This document shows positions 1-10,665 of a stretch of DNA of 64,000 nucleotides, one piece after another. Position 1 is the first letter of the stretch. The number at the start of each line of letters is the position of its first letter. The stretch is taken from NCBI GenBank assembly GCA_030704615.1, contig CM060734.1, positions 48,190,042 to 48,254,041 of the forward strand, written 5' to 3'. The translations under genes were made by a program, and so were the position numbers. The notes below the pieces were generated by a model that did not search any database, had not been told where the DNA came from, and worked only from the letters and a program-made list of their open reading frames with translations. This stretch comes from Takakia lepidozioides. Lineage: Eukaryota; Streptophyta; Takakiopsida; Takakiales; Takakiaceae.

Positions 1-2
1 GC

Positions 3-1292
3 AATTTCTTCACCCTTGTCACGGATCACCAACCACTCAAGTGGTTGATGGAGTCAGACAAGCTTACGGGGAAGCTTGCACGGTAGGCACTCATCCTTCA
101 AGAGTATGACTTTCAGGTGGTGCATCGACCGGGTTTGGTCAATTGCAATGCAGATGGGTTGAGTCGCAATCCATGCACGAGCCAGCAGGATGACACTGGA
201 GCTCGGTGGCATGGTGAGACGGACGAGGAGATGGTGCCTGGATGGCATGCATCTGCATTTCTGTGTATCTTGGCAGCGGAAGGCCAGGTTGGACCTGCAA
301 CAGGGATGACTGTAGATCAAGTGTCTGAGGACCCTGAGGCCAGCAATGAGCAAGGTGGCGCCAAAGATATACATGAGGATTCAGTTGTGTTGGACTACCT
401 CCGCACTGGAGACACGGCAACCACTGTGACTGCCAAGGAGAGGGATCGGATCCTACAACGAGCCAAGAGGTTCAAGTGGGAGGGGACACACCTGCTCCAA
501 GTGTGGGAGGATGGTCGAGTGAGGATTGTGCCTCACCCAACACAGCGGGCACGGTTAGTGCGCCATGCCCATGAGGAGTTGGGGCATTTTGGGGTGCGAC
601 GCACTCATAGTCTACTGCAGGGGCAGTATTGGTGGCGTGGTATGCACACAGAGGTGCAACAATTTGTGGCTAGGTGCATGGTGTGTGACAGGGTGCGTGC
701 TTCATTCAACGCCCCTACTCCACAATTGCACCCTCTTCCGATCATGGGATTGGGCTACAGGTGGAGTCTTGACTTCGCAGGGCCGTTGCCACTGACCATG
801 CGCCACAACAAGTACGTGTTGGTGATGGTGGAGCACTTCTCCAAGTGGATTGAATTGGTTCCATTGCCTGATAAGGCTAGTGAGGGAGCTGCGTATGCAT
901 TCTTGGATTGTGTGCTTAGCCGATTCGGTGCTCCAGCTGAGGTACTCACGGACCAAGGGAGTGAGTTCTTGGGGGAGTTTCAAGCTTTGTGTGACAAGGC
1001 CTTGATAGACCACCGCACCACTTCTCGGGATCATCCTGAGGCCGATGGCTTGGCAGAGAGAGTTGTTCAGACAGTAAAGAGGGGTTTGCGCAAGTATGGC
1101 AGAAGGGACACCTAGGAGATTGAGACCTTCAGTTACCTTGGTTAGCCATGGGCTACAGGTTCAGCAAACAAGCATCACTTGCCTCCTTCTCACCATACTT
1201 TCTTCTCTTTGGCCGAGAGCCGGATTTGCCTACATCCATTCGCAGAGAAGCTGCTACAGTTCTTAACCTTGACGATCCGGACGTGTGGGCAC
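3..1292 (+). pseudogene. Ty3/gypsy-type LTR retrotransposon pol remnant (RNase H end plus integrase)
   Basis: Reading starts inside the RNase H domain (TDHQPLKWLM, then HRPGLVNCNADGLSR just before the integrase). The integrase has its HHCC zinc module (GHFGVRRTH ... CMVC, about 570-690) and the catalytic Asp-Asp-Glu triad, with Asp codons at 771 and 951 and the Glu codon at 1056. The spacing of about 35 residues is normal for retroviral-type integrases. The order RNase H then integrase is that of Ty3/gypsy pol. It is dead: a TAG interrupts the RNase H end at 84-86 where Trp is expected, the frame shifts near 1096-1100, and a TGA follows at about 1111, after which the integrase C-terminal region continues (FSPYFLLFGREPDLP). 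The left part lies outside the window. At about 1293 the sequence switches, in the same frame, into the large DNA transposon described next. No LTR is visible. Confidence 0.9.
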
Positions 1293-1700
1293 GTGTCCCG
1301 TTCTTTGCGAGGGCCGACTTCATGACGAGCCCGGTGAGGGACTACTCCCTTCCTAGTTATGCAGCCAAATACAGCGATTAGAAGAAGTGAGAATCCCAGT
1401 AAAGTAGAGCAGATTTTGGAGAGGGCTAGGGAGGACAGAAGGATAAGGAAAGAGTTGGCAGCAGCTCAGACAGGTAGACGGGTACGAAAGTACATATGTG
1501 ATTCAGCGGATGAGAGCGACGCAGACAGGGAGGAAGACGACCCAACGGAGGTGAGATGGACAGTTCCGCAAGGGGAAGATGGGATTTTCGAAAGCCTGGC
1601 CAACGAGCAGTCCGCTGGAGATGAGAAAGGCACTGAGGGGGTGGAGGCGGAGCAGGACAGTCTAGAACAGGATGAGGATTCGGATGATTTTCAAGATTAA
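1293..1700 (+). pseudogene. Last exon (acidic C-terminal tail) of the methyltransferase-like gene, copy 1
   Basis: The translated block PFFARADFMTSPV is followed by a basic helix rich in Arg/Lys/Glu and an acidic Asp/Glu/Ser tail ending in a TAA at 1698-1700. It matches the last exon of the minus-strand gene in copy 3 (29734-29267) and a diverged version in copy 2 (15260-14802). The conserved block VRWTVPQGEDGIFE is in all three. An 8-bp deletion near 1370, relative to copy 3, puts the two halves in different frames. Copy 3 carries a different lesion here (one base missing near 29565), so the two copies decayed independently. Function of this tail is unknown; its composition suggests a disordered, charged region. 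Confidence 0.75.
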
Positions 1701-1837
1701 TAGAATTTTAATGAAGTCTCTGTAAATGTAAATTCTCTTCCAGAGTATATAAAGGAAATTCTGCCAGACATTCGTGACCCCTCTCCAGTGTGCATTCCAG
1801 CCACACAATCGCTCAAACCACGACGCTCCCAAAATCA

Positions 1838-2585
1838 GAAATGGGGCACCGCATTTCCAAAATTTTGGCAACTCTAAGAACCTCTTTTGGAAATGCGGCA
1901 CCGCATTTCCAAAACAGGGGAGGGACTAAATTTTCCATTTCAATGTTGGCATAGTAAAAAGTAATCGGCCGATTGGAAATGCGGTGCCGCATTTCCAAAA
2001 TTTCCTTTGTCCACACGCCAGTTTTGGCCTCTCCCGCTCATTGCATGGATGCCACCACGCTTACAGAGGTCGAACACGGAGGTCGAACAAGGAGGTCGAG
2101 ATGGCGGAATTGAAAATGCGGTGCCGCATTTCCATATTGGGGATGGTCGTTGTTCGAACTGCAGGCCCATCAGCAAAAATTGGCACCGCATTCCATTGTA
2201 AAAAAAAAGTCGATGACGGACATGGAAATGCGGCGCCGCATTTCCAGAACGGACATCGCAATTTGTCCATTTGCAGACCCTCTCACGGAAATGCGGTAAC
2301 GCATTCCATCACGCTGGTCGGAAATAGTTGCACTTTTCGAAGTGTTGGACGGAAATGCGGCACCGCATTCCCTTGTCCAAAAAGAAGTTTCCATTGCCAA
2401 GCTGGAAATGCGTCGCCGCATTTGCAATGCCAACCTCGTTGTCTGTCCAATTTATAGACCCGTGTTGGTATTTCGTGTACCTGGACGGAAATGATGCACC
2501 GCATTTCCTTGTCCCACATGGAAATGCGGTGCCGCATTTCGATGCCGACATGGAAATGCGGTGCCGCATTTCAATGTCCGACATG
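1838..2585. repeat. Palindrome array of copy 1
   Basis: Dispersed copies of an imperfect 22-bp palindrome: half-site GGAAATGCGG, centre YR, then the reverse complement. They lie in the space between the convergent 3' ends of F2 and the methyltransferase-like gene. It is the mirror copy of the array at 28342-29125. Short open frames running through it on both strands encode the palindrome itself (recurring MRRRIS, GNAAPHF, KCGAAFP strings) and are not genes. Confidence 0.9.
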
Positions 2586-2829
2586 GCGTTACTCTGGTAT
2601 ATTCTTGACACATGACTCACATACCGGTTACTCTGCTATATTCATCCGGACAGACACATTGTAGAAATGAGACATCAAATTGTAAACAGTGGGCCAATTC
2701 CGATAGTTATTCAACACAATGAAACACAATCATACAGAAGTGAGGTACGATGGGTTTATTGATCGGACACGATGTCTCACATTTACCAACTGCAGACAAA
2801 ACTAAGCCCTTCCTCCTTCTACATGGGCT

Positions 2830-3531
2830 TCACCAAGTCGACGGAACTTCGATACCCCTCAAAACAAGCTCATCACTGCTGCGGCACCTCGAGGTAAACT
2901 GCAATTCGGTCGTTCTGCTGCCCTTGCTGGAGCCGACGACAATGTCATGTCCATCAATGATACCACCATCATACATTGACAAGGTCACTGTGGGCCTCAT
3001 GTGCCCGTGCGATTCGTCTTCGCAACTCAGCCGAATGTCTCCATACACTGGAAGAGCGGAGTGATCTGCACGTATATAGTTTTCCCCGGTGCCGTCCTCC
3101 CTGGTCCACTGGCAGCAGTTCCAGCGCCAAAGCGAGGCCGTGCGTGATCTGTCCGACATCCCTTTCCAGCTTGGTATATCGAGGTCAACAATTTTCAGGA
3201 CCCACGGACCGCATTGACCCTCGCCCTCACCTCGCTCAAAGCGGTAATAGCCCTCCAGATACTCCATTGCGCGCAAAGACTCTTGCTTGATTCCAGCAGC
3301 GTCTGTGAAAACAGAGAGCCAGACAATGATGTCTCCTGATTCTGGTTTGAACATAGCATAATCGTGGCCATGATAAGGGCAGTCGGCTGGATTTCGGCGG
3401 CACGGCATCCTTGAAAAAGAGTAGCGGAGTACGCTCAATGACAGCAGCTCCCGGATGGAGGAGGAGCAGCGCGGTGGCTGGAAAAAGTTCAAGCTAACGC
3501 TGCAATTCCTCACAAACACTCCAGGGCACAT
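2830..3531 (-). CDS. Orphan protein F2, copy 1 (233 residues)
   Basis: Not recognised. The open frame is intact and has a near-identical, equally intact counterpart in copy 3 (27385-28086; six amino-acid differences). It is paralogous to the neighbouring divergent gene F1: both share the order RMPC.RN..DCP, then DYAM, GDI(I/V)VW, FERG, PW(L/V)L(K/R)I, WRWNCC or LRWNCC, YGDIR, DGG(I/M)I.G.DIVV and a closing ELVLR.(I/V)EVP. The many short strands and turns suggest a compact mainly beta fold; no signal peptide or membrane segment is evident. The start chosen is the first Met, just downstream of an AAATTTAAATG stretch; residues before MPC align poorly with F1, so a shorter protein is possible. 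Role unknown; its fixed place inside the element suggests an accessory function in mobility or regulation. Confidence 0.7.
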   Translation of the reverse strand: MCPGVFVRNCSVSLNFFQPPRCSSSIRELLSLSVLRYSFSRMPCRRNPADCPYHGHDYAMFKPESGDIIVWLSVFTDAAGIKQESLRAMEYLEGYYRFERGEGEGQCGPWVLKIVDLDIPSWKGMSDRSRTASLWRWNCCQWTREDGTGENYIRADHSALPVYGDIRLSCEDESHGHMRPTVTLSMYDGGIIDGHDIVVGSSKGSRTTELQFTSRCRSSDELVLRGIEVPSTW

Positions 3532-3730
3532 TTAAATTTCCCCCCTACAGGATCCTGGACCGATGAAGATTGGCTGCTTCATGAATGTAGCCGTTTCAGT
3601 TTCCTACCCTGCCATGCAAACTATGGGCACTCACTGCTAGGTGGGCCGATAGCCACTGGACACGACGAAGTCCATCCCCTCTTCGATGTAAATGCGGCGC
3701 CGAATTTCCATCCGGGGGGATGGACTTCGG
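3532..3730. promoter_or_regulatory. Divergent F1/F2 promoter region with a 64-bp dyad, copy 1
   Basis: F1 and F2 are transcribed away from this gap. It contains a large dyad: arms CGAAGTCCATCCCC (3666-3679) and GGGGATGGACTTCG (3716-3729) surround a palindrome centred at about 3698. The inner palindrome is a hybrid: one arm is the AAATGCGG type typical of copies 1 and 3, the other the CCGAATTTCC type typical of copy 2. The same dyad is in copy 3 (27188-27251). An operator or shared promoter element is inferred from position and symmetry only. Confidence 0.55.
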
Positions 3731-4527
3731 TGGCAGATCTCAAACTATAACTTGTTGATGAGAAAGATGTATGGGTTCATCCACCGCCGGCGTGATGAAC
3801 ACGTTCCACCTCCGTCGGTGGGTACGTGGGACCCAGATGCTCCATTATTGGAGGCCGGACTGCTCTTCCGCTTCGCATCATAACAAAATCTAGGGGCTTC
3901 GTAGCTGTCCGCAAGGTCATTGTCATCTGCATCCAAGTCGTCCTCAGGTTCTCCTTTGCAAGGATGCCGTGCTTCCGGAACCGGGACAACTGCCCATTTG
4001 GAGGCATCGATTATGCAATGTATTCGGCCACATCGGGAGACATTGTTATCTGGTACACAGATTACACAGAAGATGCTGGTTCGATTGTGGAAACATTGGT
4101 GGCTTTTGAGTATATCGTAGGCCACTACGCCTTCGAGCGGGGTGACGATCTTGGTCTGAGGAGTCCGTGGCTCCTGCGCATCCTCGATTCCGATTTTCCC
4201 AGCTATGACGGTCACCCATGCAGAAGAAGGCGCACTGCTATGCTGTTGCGGTGGAACTGCTGCCACTGGACGTGGGTGGACTCCATCGGAGAGACCTATT
4301 CTCCTCAAGGAGTGCGCTCCTCTTCTCCATTGTATGGGGACATTCGCATTGGTGTGGACGACGAAAACGTGAAGATTTCCATATTCGATGGTGGTATGAT
4401 TGAAGGGCAGGACATTGTGGTGAACATCACTAGGGGCGGTACAACGGCTGCAATCGACTTTACATGGAGGAGCCCCATGACTCATGAGCTAGTTCTGAGA
4501 GCAGTCGAAGTCCCATTGACAACGTGA
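3692..4527 (+). pseudogene. Orphan protein F1, copy 1 (N-terminus disrupted)
   Basis: Paralogue of F2 and counterpart of the 278-residue F1 of copy 3 (27225-26389). The conserved body, from MPCFRNRDNCPFGG onward through GDIVIWYTDYTEDAG, FERGDD, LLRWNCCHW and the end ELVLRAVEVP, is open. Near 3880 a small indel relative to copy 3 creates an early stop after the N-terminal 63 residues, so the open frame that continues has a different first stretch (3826-4527). If translation normally starts at the internal MPC Met this lesion would not matter; start choice cannot be settled by eye. Function unknown. Confidence 0.6.
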
Positions 4528-4739
4528 CTTGTATTCAGTAGGCACAGGGCTAAAGATTTGATTGCACAATCAGCACAGTGGACGTGCTTCAAATGCAATT
4601 CATGTTTATCAATAAAAACCTCATTGTGCCCTCTTTTTATTCTATTCTGTGTCCATCGTTCCGAGAGCAGTACCACCCTACCATTCGCGAAACATTGCCT
4701 TTCAATATATAATTCTAAATAACATTGCCGAACCTCCTT

Positions 4740-4901
4740 CATCGGGAGGTCCTTCTCCCCCTATGACCGTGGCACCCTAAACCCTATTCCCGCGGACACT
4801 CATTTCCGGAAAATAGTGCTGCTCATGTTTTTTTCCACACTTACGACTCTGCTCATGGCTCATGCCGCTCATGGCTCATGGCTCATGAAATAGCAGCCCC
4901 C
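4740..4901. repeat. Element terminus and subterminal GCTCATG repeats, copy 1
   Basis: Reading inward from 4901 on the minus strand: GGGGG, CTGCTATTTCATGAGC, then tandem 7-bp CATGAGC units, some with a CGG spacer, then the block with CCCTATTCCCGCGG that is shared with 26040. The same outer sequence begins copies 2 (14582) and 3 (25926). Short subterminal repeats of this kind are usual transposase-binding sites. Confidence 0.75.
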
Positions 4902-6287
4902 GCTACTCTTGTACCCGGCCTCTTGGTCAATAGAGTTTGAGTACAATAGGGACCAGACATAGGCATCCTGGAACAAAGTTAAAAACAATAATGTAGAGTA
5001 TCAGCGGAATTAGGGAAGTGAGACAGAGATAGCGATGTATACAATATTTATAGAATTGTACTCATGGTATGTTCCCAGTCAAGGTGTAATGTCCATGCAG
5101 CTTGGTGGTATGAAGTGTGTTACCCCATTGCTGATCTATTACTACCGTTGTCCTGCCGGTCACACTGTAAGGCATGCCTGGAGGGTAAAGACTGTGCTGG
5201 ATGAGAGAAATTATGTAAAATCCTGAATTGTCTTTGTCACGGTTTTACCAGTCTTGGGGCCTTTGCATAACAACGTCGGAGCCTGTATTGACTTCTGTGC
5301 AGCAATTGAGTTGATTAAGCACTTGCGGGCCATGGGGGAAGTCAACGCTGCTCGTCAGAGGAGTTTGGTATAATTCAACCTACATCATTTTTCTTTGTTA
5401 CCTAGTGTTTAGGGCACCAAGGACACATTAGGGGCTCCTGGCCCAAACCTGCTCAGCATTGACGGCAATGGCATGGCTCAGAGTACCCATTCATTTTCTA
5501 TCCTCTAATCCTCGAGACACTGGTTTTCTGGAAAGCTGTCTTAATCTATTGAGTGCAACAGATAGCAGTGCCTAGAGGAGGGAGCTGCCTGCACATGACA
5601 ACATGACAATTGCTACAGCAAAGGTAATAGCTCTTTAAATGGGAAATTCAGTTGTAAATCTGAACATGTTTTTGCCCTACATATTGCCACTTGCTTGTGG
5701 CTTGCTGCTTGCCTGAGTGTGAGACTGCCTCTGGTTGGAATTCAGGGGGGGACTTCGAATTGCAGGTCGGTGGAGGTCTGCCCAGCCCTCGAGGCTACAA
5801 CAGCCCAGCCCTCGGGTTTTACCAGTCTTGTATTTGATTGGTGATGTGAGGTGATGTGAGGTCATGTAATGTTGCATTTGATTGGTGGCTGGCAGGGCTT
5901 TCTTAAGTTCAGCACACTTCAGGAGTGGATTGTTTATCAGCCATTCAGAATTGTGGCCTATGGTACGTGATATTGCAGAATTTTGAACAGAATTGATTGG
6001 TGAGGACCAGCAGGAGAGTGCTGGCGATATATCATGATTGAGGAACATCTGATCTGGTTACTCTCTACCTCAAGGTGGCGCTCTACTTTTCTTGACTGGA
6101 ATTGCTTAGCTTGGGAGGGATATACTGATATACTTGGTGATTGGCGCGCACAGGTGGCCATCAGGGTCGGGAGCCAGTGTATGAGCAGTTAGATTTTTTG
6201 TTCAGCTTTCACGGTGCTTCCTGACCAGCTTAGTGGGCTGGTTGAATGGACTTGTTTTGATTTGTGTTTTTCGGATAATTGTTTCAG
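4902..6287. other. No gene recognised
   Basis: Non-repetitive sequence between copy 1 and the eS25 exon relic. Only short open frames. A stretch at about 5270-5370 on the plus strand reads like a short exon (VGACIDFCAAIEL), but I cannot assign it. Confidence 0.5.
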
Positions 6288-6430
6288 AAGTGGTGCAAGG
6301 GAAAGCAGAAGGAGAAGGTAAACAACTTAGTGTTGTTCGATCAAGGCACTTACAACAAGCTGCTGAGTGAAGTGCCCAAATACAAGCTCATTACCCCTTC
6401 AGTGTTGTCCGACCATCTTGGGTACTAACT
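6288..6430 (+). pseudogene. RPS25: Ribosomal protein eS25 exon relic
   Basis: After a clean 3' splice acceptor (pyrimidine-rich run ending TTTCAG at 6287), the frame reads [19 protein letters not shown] and goes on to [11 protein letters not shown], which is the core of cytosolic ribosomal protein eS25. After SD, where the family continues with (R/H)xRINGSLAR, the sequence degrades and meets a stop. No upstream N-terminal lysine-rich exon or downstream C-terminal exon was found nearby, so this is a single-exon fragment rather than a working gene. It runs almost directly into the NAA40-like exon that follows, which suggests a shuffled or captured piece. Confidence 0.8.
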
Positions 6431-6435
6431 CTCTG

Positions 6436-6611
6436 AATATGACATGTGGATAGGTGATAGTGAGCCAGTGGTTGCATTTGTCCAGTATAGATTTTTAGTG
6501 GAGCATGACTTGCCAGCTCTGTACATTTATGAGCTGTAGCTGGAGCAATGCGTTCAAGGAAAGGGGCTTGGCAAATTCCTGATGCAGTTCCTTGAATTGA
6601 TTGCACGAAAG
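6436..6611 (+). pseudogene. N-alpha-acetyltransferase 40 (NatD)-like exon relic
   Basis: The frame reads EPVVAFVQYRFLVEHD, then LPALYIYEL, a TAG where Gln is expected, then VQGKGLGKFLMQFLELIARK and a plausible splice donor (AAAG/GTGTAT at 6611). This is the acetyl-CoA-binding GNAT core (Q/RxxGxG/A motif, here QGKGLG) of the NatD/NAA40 family, which acetylates histone N-termini. The internal stop and the missing flanking exons mark a pseudogene. A weaker second match (GNGLGKLLML, about 7560-7600) may be another remnant of the same exon. Confidence 0.7.
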
Positions 6612-7917
6612 GTGTATCTCTTTCCTTATTTTGTCCTGGGAGCATAAGTGTAAACTAGATATGTTAATTTCAGCTCATGCTCTGTTATAGGTCAGTCATT
6701 CTCTTTGCCAACATCGAGATGTGATAAGTGGTCCCTACAATCAAGAATGGCTTTGGTGTTGATTGTGTGTTGATTTAGTCGTACAATTTCATCTACCAGT
6801 CTATCCTGAATGAATCATTTAGTTGGAGGACTCGTAGATAATCAAGATGATTTCTATGGTGTGATGACATCACAAGAACCATGGGGGGGACTGTGCAGCA
6901 GGAGACCATTCAAAGGCTGCTACCTGCAACCATAAGCTGCTGCTATGAGTGAGAAGCATTCAAGTTGTCCGTCTGCCAAGGCTGCAGTGAGTAGCTTGCG
7001 AAGACCTTTTCACATATTTCCCACCAGGTGCTGGGACAGGTGCTACAGCAAACAACGTTGTATATGTTGCTGGCCCTGATATCAGAACATGGTGCCATCA
7101 ATCTTAGTAATGCAAAAAGCTGAATATAAGAGCTCATCTGGGGAGGACCTCATCTGGTACTTCGGGCCGGATGACATTTGTACAGAATGTAGAAAAGAAT
7201 GTAGAAATGACATGGTTCTGTTTGCACATTTGAAGTGAAGTTTGGGACCTTGAACCGAGAAAGAGGTACTGGTCAAAATCAATTCTGACCTGCATTGCTC
7301 AAATTTGCAGTTGGGATATCGGATGGGAAGTGGAACTTTTGCAGGTCAAAATTGCTGAAGCCACACCTTGAGCAATGCCATTCGAGGCTGTGGTTGACAG
7401 AGATCTGCCTTTCATGGACACCTGTTCTGTATGATAGCAAGTGCACTCATCCCTGTAAAATGTACCACCATTGGTATCTCCATGGAAAGGAGGGATCAGC
7501 TGAGCTCAGGTGCTGGATAACAACTTGTTTCCCCACTTGGCTGGCCCTTCATGAACTTATGTTAAAATTAACCGGGAATGGATTGGGAAAACTTCTTATG
7601 CTGGTTTGTCCTTGATTCATGCAAACCAGAAATTATATGCTAACCCCTGATACAAGAAAAAGGAGACATATAAGGTGCCAAAGTCCTGAACCCCTCACAC
7701 CAAAGTAGCCAAAGATAGAACCAAAATCACTTGGCTCCTTAGCAAAGTGTTGTAGATGCATATGGCCTTATCTCTGAATTAAAGTTAAATCAAATAAATC
7801 GATACTTGAATCAGATAACAGAAGCCACACTTTATGAAGTGTTGTCGCAGGTCATATACCAAATCCAGACGTGCGATCAGCATCTGAACTTCAGGCAATT
7901 CCTAATACCCTCACAGA
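6612..7917. other. No gene recognised; possible second NAA40-like trace
   Basis: No long open frame. The only protein-like trace is the LHELMLKLTGNGLGKLLML stretch at about 7547-7603, resembling the GNAT core above. Confidence 0.45.
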
Positions 7918-8182
7918 CTTTTGTAAAATTGGAGCACTCCATTAGTCAGACAATACCAAGGAATTAACAAATGGGATACTGGCTTTTGTAAAATTGGGGC
8001 ACTCCATTAGTCAGACAATACCAAGGAATTAACAAACGGGATACTGGCTTTTGTAAAATTGGGGCACTCCATTAGTCAGACAATACCAAGGAATTAACAA
8101 ACGGGATACTAGCTTTTGTAAAATTGGAGCACTCCATTAGTCAGACAATACCAAGGAATTAATAAACATGATACTAGCTTTT
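7918..8182. repeat. 65-bp tandem repeat, four units
   Basis: Units beginning CTTTTGTAAAATTGG start at 7918, 7983, 8048 and 8113, with a partial fifth at 8178: an exact 65-bp period with few substitutions. No coding potential seen. Confidence 0.95.
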
Positions 8183-10582
8183 TACCTTCAGGCACTCAGC
8201 TACTGAGAATGGCATTGTCGGAGATCACGAATTTGCCGTTGAGCAAGCAGCCTCCTTATAACGTGCGGGTTGCAATTGATGGAAAGTGCACCATTGATTT
8301 TGAGAGGTCGATTACTAGAGGAGCAGACACCGAAGTCAAACTTCTCTAAAAAACGGAGAGCAGGAGGTACGAACATAGATCTCTGGCTTGATTCATCCCT
8401 TTATCCCATTGACCTAGCTACAGGAGTACGTCCCAACATGAGTTCCATAAGAGACTTGCTTCAATTCGTGGGAGATGGAGAGGAGGGTTTGATTGGAATG
8501 CTTGTAGTAAAATAGCATAGATGACAATGCTAATTGTTTAAGTTGATAATTTGCAGCATGTATTGGTCAAGCACACCCCGTGGTTTGTTGAAAGGTATGG
8601 AAGCCTATCTGTCTGGTCATGTCAATGAATGGAAAACTCGCATCACGCGGCAAAAGCGGCATATCAGCGTCATACTCAACATGCTGGAACAAAATGCAAG
8701 AAAAGTCCTTTGGTACAGACCTGGAACACTGGTTCAGGATCATTCAACATAGATTCAGAAACAAAAGCCTTCAATCAAATGTTGCCATTGGTAGCCTTAG
8801 AGGTGAGGAGGCAATTCAGGCCCGACGTACAGCATCCTTAAACTCAACCGCAGCAGCGCACAACGCTTTGTGGAGATTAAGATGCACTCGGGTTGGCAGT
8901 AGATGGGTACCAAAGTCTGAAGAGCTGATTGTAGAAGAGCCGATTGAGGAGTCACCGGAGGAGCCAATTGCGGACTCCCAGGTATGAGGTTCAAAGTTTA
9001 ACCACTTCATGCGTTGCAAACAACATTCGGTACTTTCCTATGTTTTGTTTTGCTTGTTTTGATGTAAGTGTTGATGTTCTCACATGTGCCCGCATCATTC
9101 ATTGCGAGCTGACAAAACTGCGATGGAACCAAGCCTAGGTCCTGCAGGTGAGGGATGCATGGGTCTTACCTGGCCTAGGTCTTACATGTAAACACAAGCT
9201 ACCTACAGACCTAACTATACCTGCAACATTAGTACCTCATCAACAAATTCTGGCTTTTGGTCTGTGTCAGAGCAGTCAAGCGCCTTCTTGGCAACTTTAG
9301 CCTCAGCTTGAGCTTCTTCAGCAATAGCCTGCAGGCAGCTCCCTCATGTTGTCATGTTGTCATGTGCAGGCAGCTCCCTCACTGAGGACAACACCAAGAC
9401 CACCAAGATCGAGTATCTCCAGCTTCTGTGGATCCACCAAGCCAAGCCTCCAGAAGTGCATGCGTTTGGTTACATCACCATCATACTTTGGTGGATTGTA
9501 GCCAGAAGGCCTAGTGCAACTAGGCTCCAAGACAATACAAAACAAAGAAATAGCTCAACTAGTTGTCTGTCATCATCTCCATCAGACCACAACCAATGTA
9601 GGAATACCTGGGAACAATGGTGTACCTCACATCAAGTCATACAAAGTAGAAACTGTAAGTTCACTCATCACCCGTTCCTTCACAGTCTTGTCCACCCATG
9701 TACAACAAGTTCTTCCTCCTTCCTCATTCAGCATCCCTCCTTTCCTCCATCATGTCCTGTAATATACTTTGCCATCCAACCTTACACTACAAAGAAGACT
9801 AGTTGCTTTCACTTCTCAGCAGAATGACCACTCTTGATAAACCTGGTATGACACCTTCCAGTAATATCAGGCACCTTGAACGAATTCACAACTAGGGTTT
9901 GTCGACTAGGGCAAAAGATCGATAAGCACGTCTCCCTAACCCGCTCTCCTACGAAGCACCGCTCTCCCGAGCATCACCGCTGTGCACTGAACACTGGAAT
10001 GTTTTGCTGTTACCTGGTTCAGCTTCTTTGAAATGGGAACACAATACCAGCTGTGCTTGGGGTTGAGCCTAACTAGTCTGAACCTGAAGCTGCAGCCATT
10101 GCCGCTTCTTCTCCTTGTACAGTGCTCTTTGTACAGTACATATAAACATACCCAGACCAAGACCAAATGCCCAAAGATATCGTTGCCCAAAGAATTCTCC
10201 AAGTCCTCGTTTGTTGAGTCCTTCATGTCATCCATACTCGCATGTTCCATCTCCTCATCGCTCGAAAGCTTCATCTTGCCTGGACTTGCTGCTCAGGGGG
10301 CGGGCGGTCGTCGCTGCCGGTGGCGGATGCAGATACTGGTTTTACGCACACACTCTCCCTCTCTAAGTATTTAGTGTGAGTAATGTAACAGATAGTGAAA
10401 AGCAACTCACCTATCAACTAATCTTCACATTTACAAACCAGACTCATACAAAATGGAAGCATGGATAAAGAAGCAGACCCCATATCAATCTGTGCACCAA
10501 ACATCCATCCATTCAATCTCATCTAAATCTAAACTTGAGTATAAGTATAAAGAAAGTTTCTATATTTCCAACGGATCATCAG
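8183..10582. other. No gene recognised
   Basis: Only short, unsupported open frames on both strands. An open stretch at 8534-8990 (GLLKGMEAYLSGHVNEWK and the following acidic SEELIVEEPIEE segment) looks faintly protein-like but I cannot assign it. Confidence 0.4.
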
Positions 10583-10665
10583 AGCATTCTTGGTTATCAT
10601 GGTATTCTTTAACACATCGCCAAACAGAAGGTCCTCGGTTCGAATCTTTGAACAATTCACATCAC
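10583..10665 (+). pseudogene. tRNA-Val(AAC)-like relic, possibly the head of a SINE
   Basis: An A-box-like TGGTTATCATGG, an anticodon-loop-like TTAACACA and a B box GGTTCGAATC preceded by AGAAGGTCCTC occur in the order and spacing of tRNA-Val(AAC). Acceptor and D arms do not pair cleanly, so it is not a functional tRNA. A tRNA-derived SINE is possible; no clear tail or target duplication is visible. Confidence 0.5.

Larger units (their letters stand above)
1293..4901 (-). mobile_element. Copy 1 of the large palindrome-rich MULE-like element (left 3.6 kb only, reverse orientation)
   Basis: This segment is the reverse complement of about 25926-29690 with only scattered substitutions and small indels; the 233-residue F2 proteins of the two copies differ at six positions. 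Its outer end at 4901 is the family terminus (CTGCTATTTCATGAGC read on the minus strand) followed inward by CATGAGC repeats. It holds F1, F2, a palindrome array and the last exon of the methyltransferase-like gene. At about 1293 the similarity stops inside that exon, where Ty3/gypsy sequence begins, so the rest of the element was lost or replaced. Relative to copy 3 it lacks about 90 bp near 4670 (present at 26150-26250). An 8-bp deletion near 1370 breaks the reading frame of the exon. Confidence 0.85.

Noticed and set aside
1984-2615. Overlapping open frames in the copy 1 array
   Set aside because: Same repeat artefact as above; frames differ between the two copies of the array.
3745-4485. 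Minus-strand 246-codon frame opposite F1
   Set aside because: F1 on the plus strand is paralogous to F2 and conserved in copy 3; the opposite frame has no such support and is truncated in copy 3.
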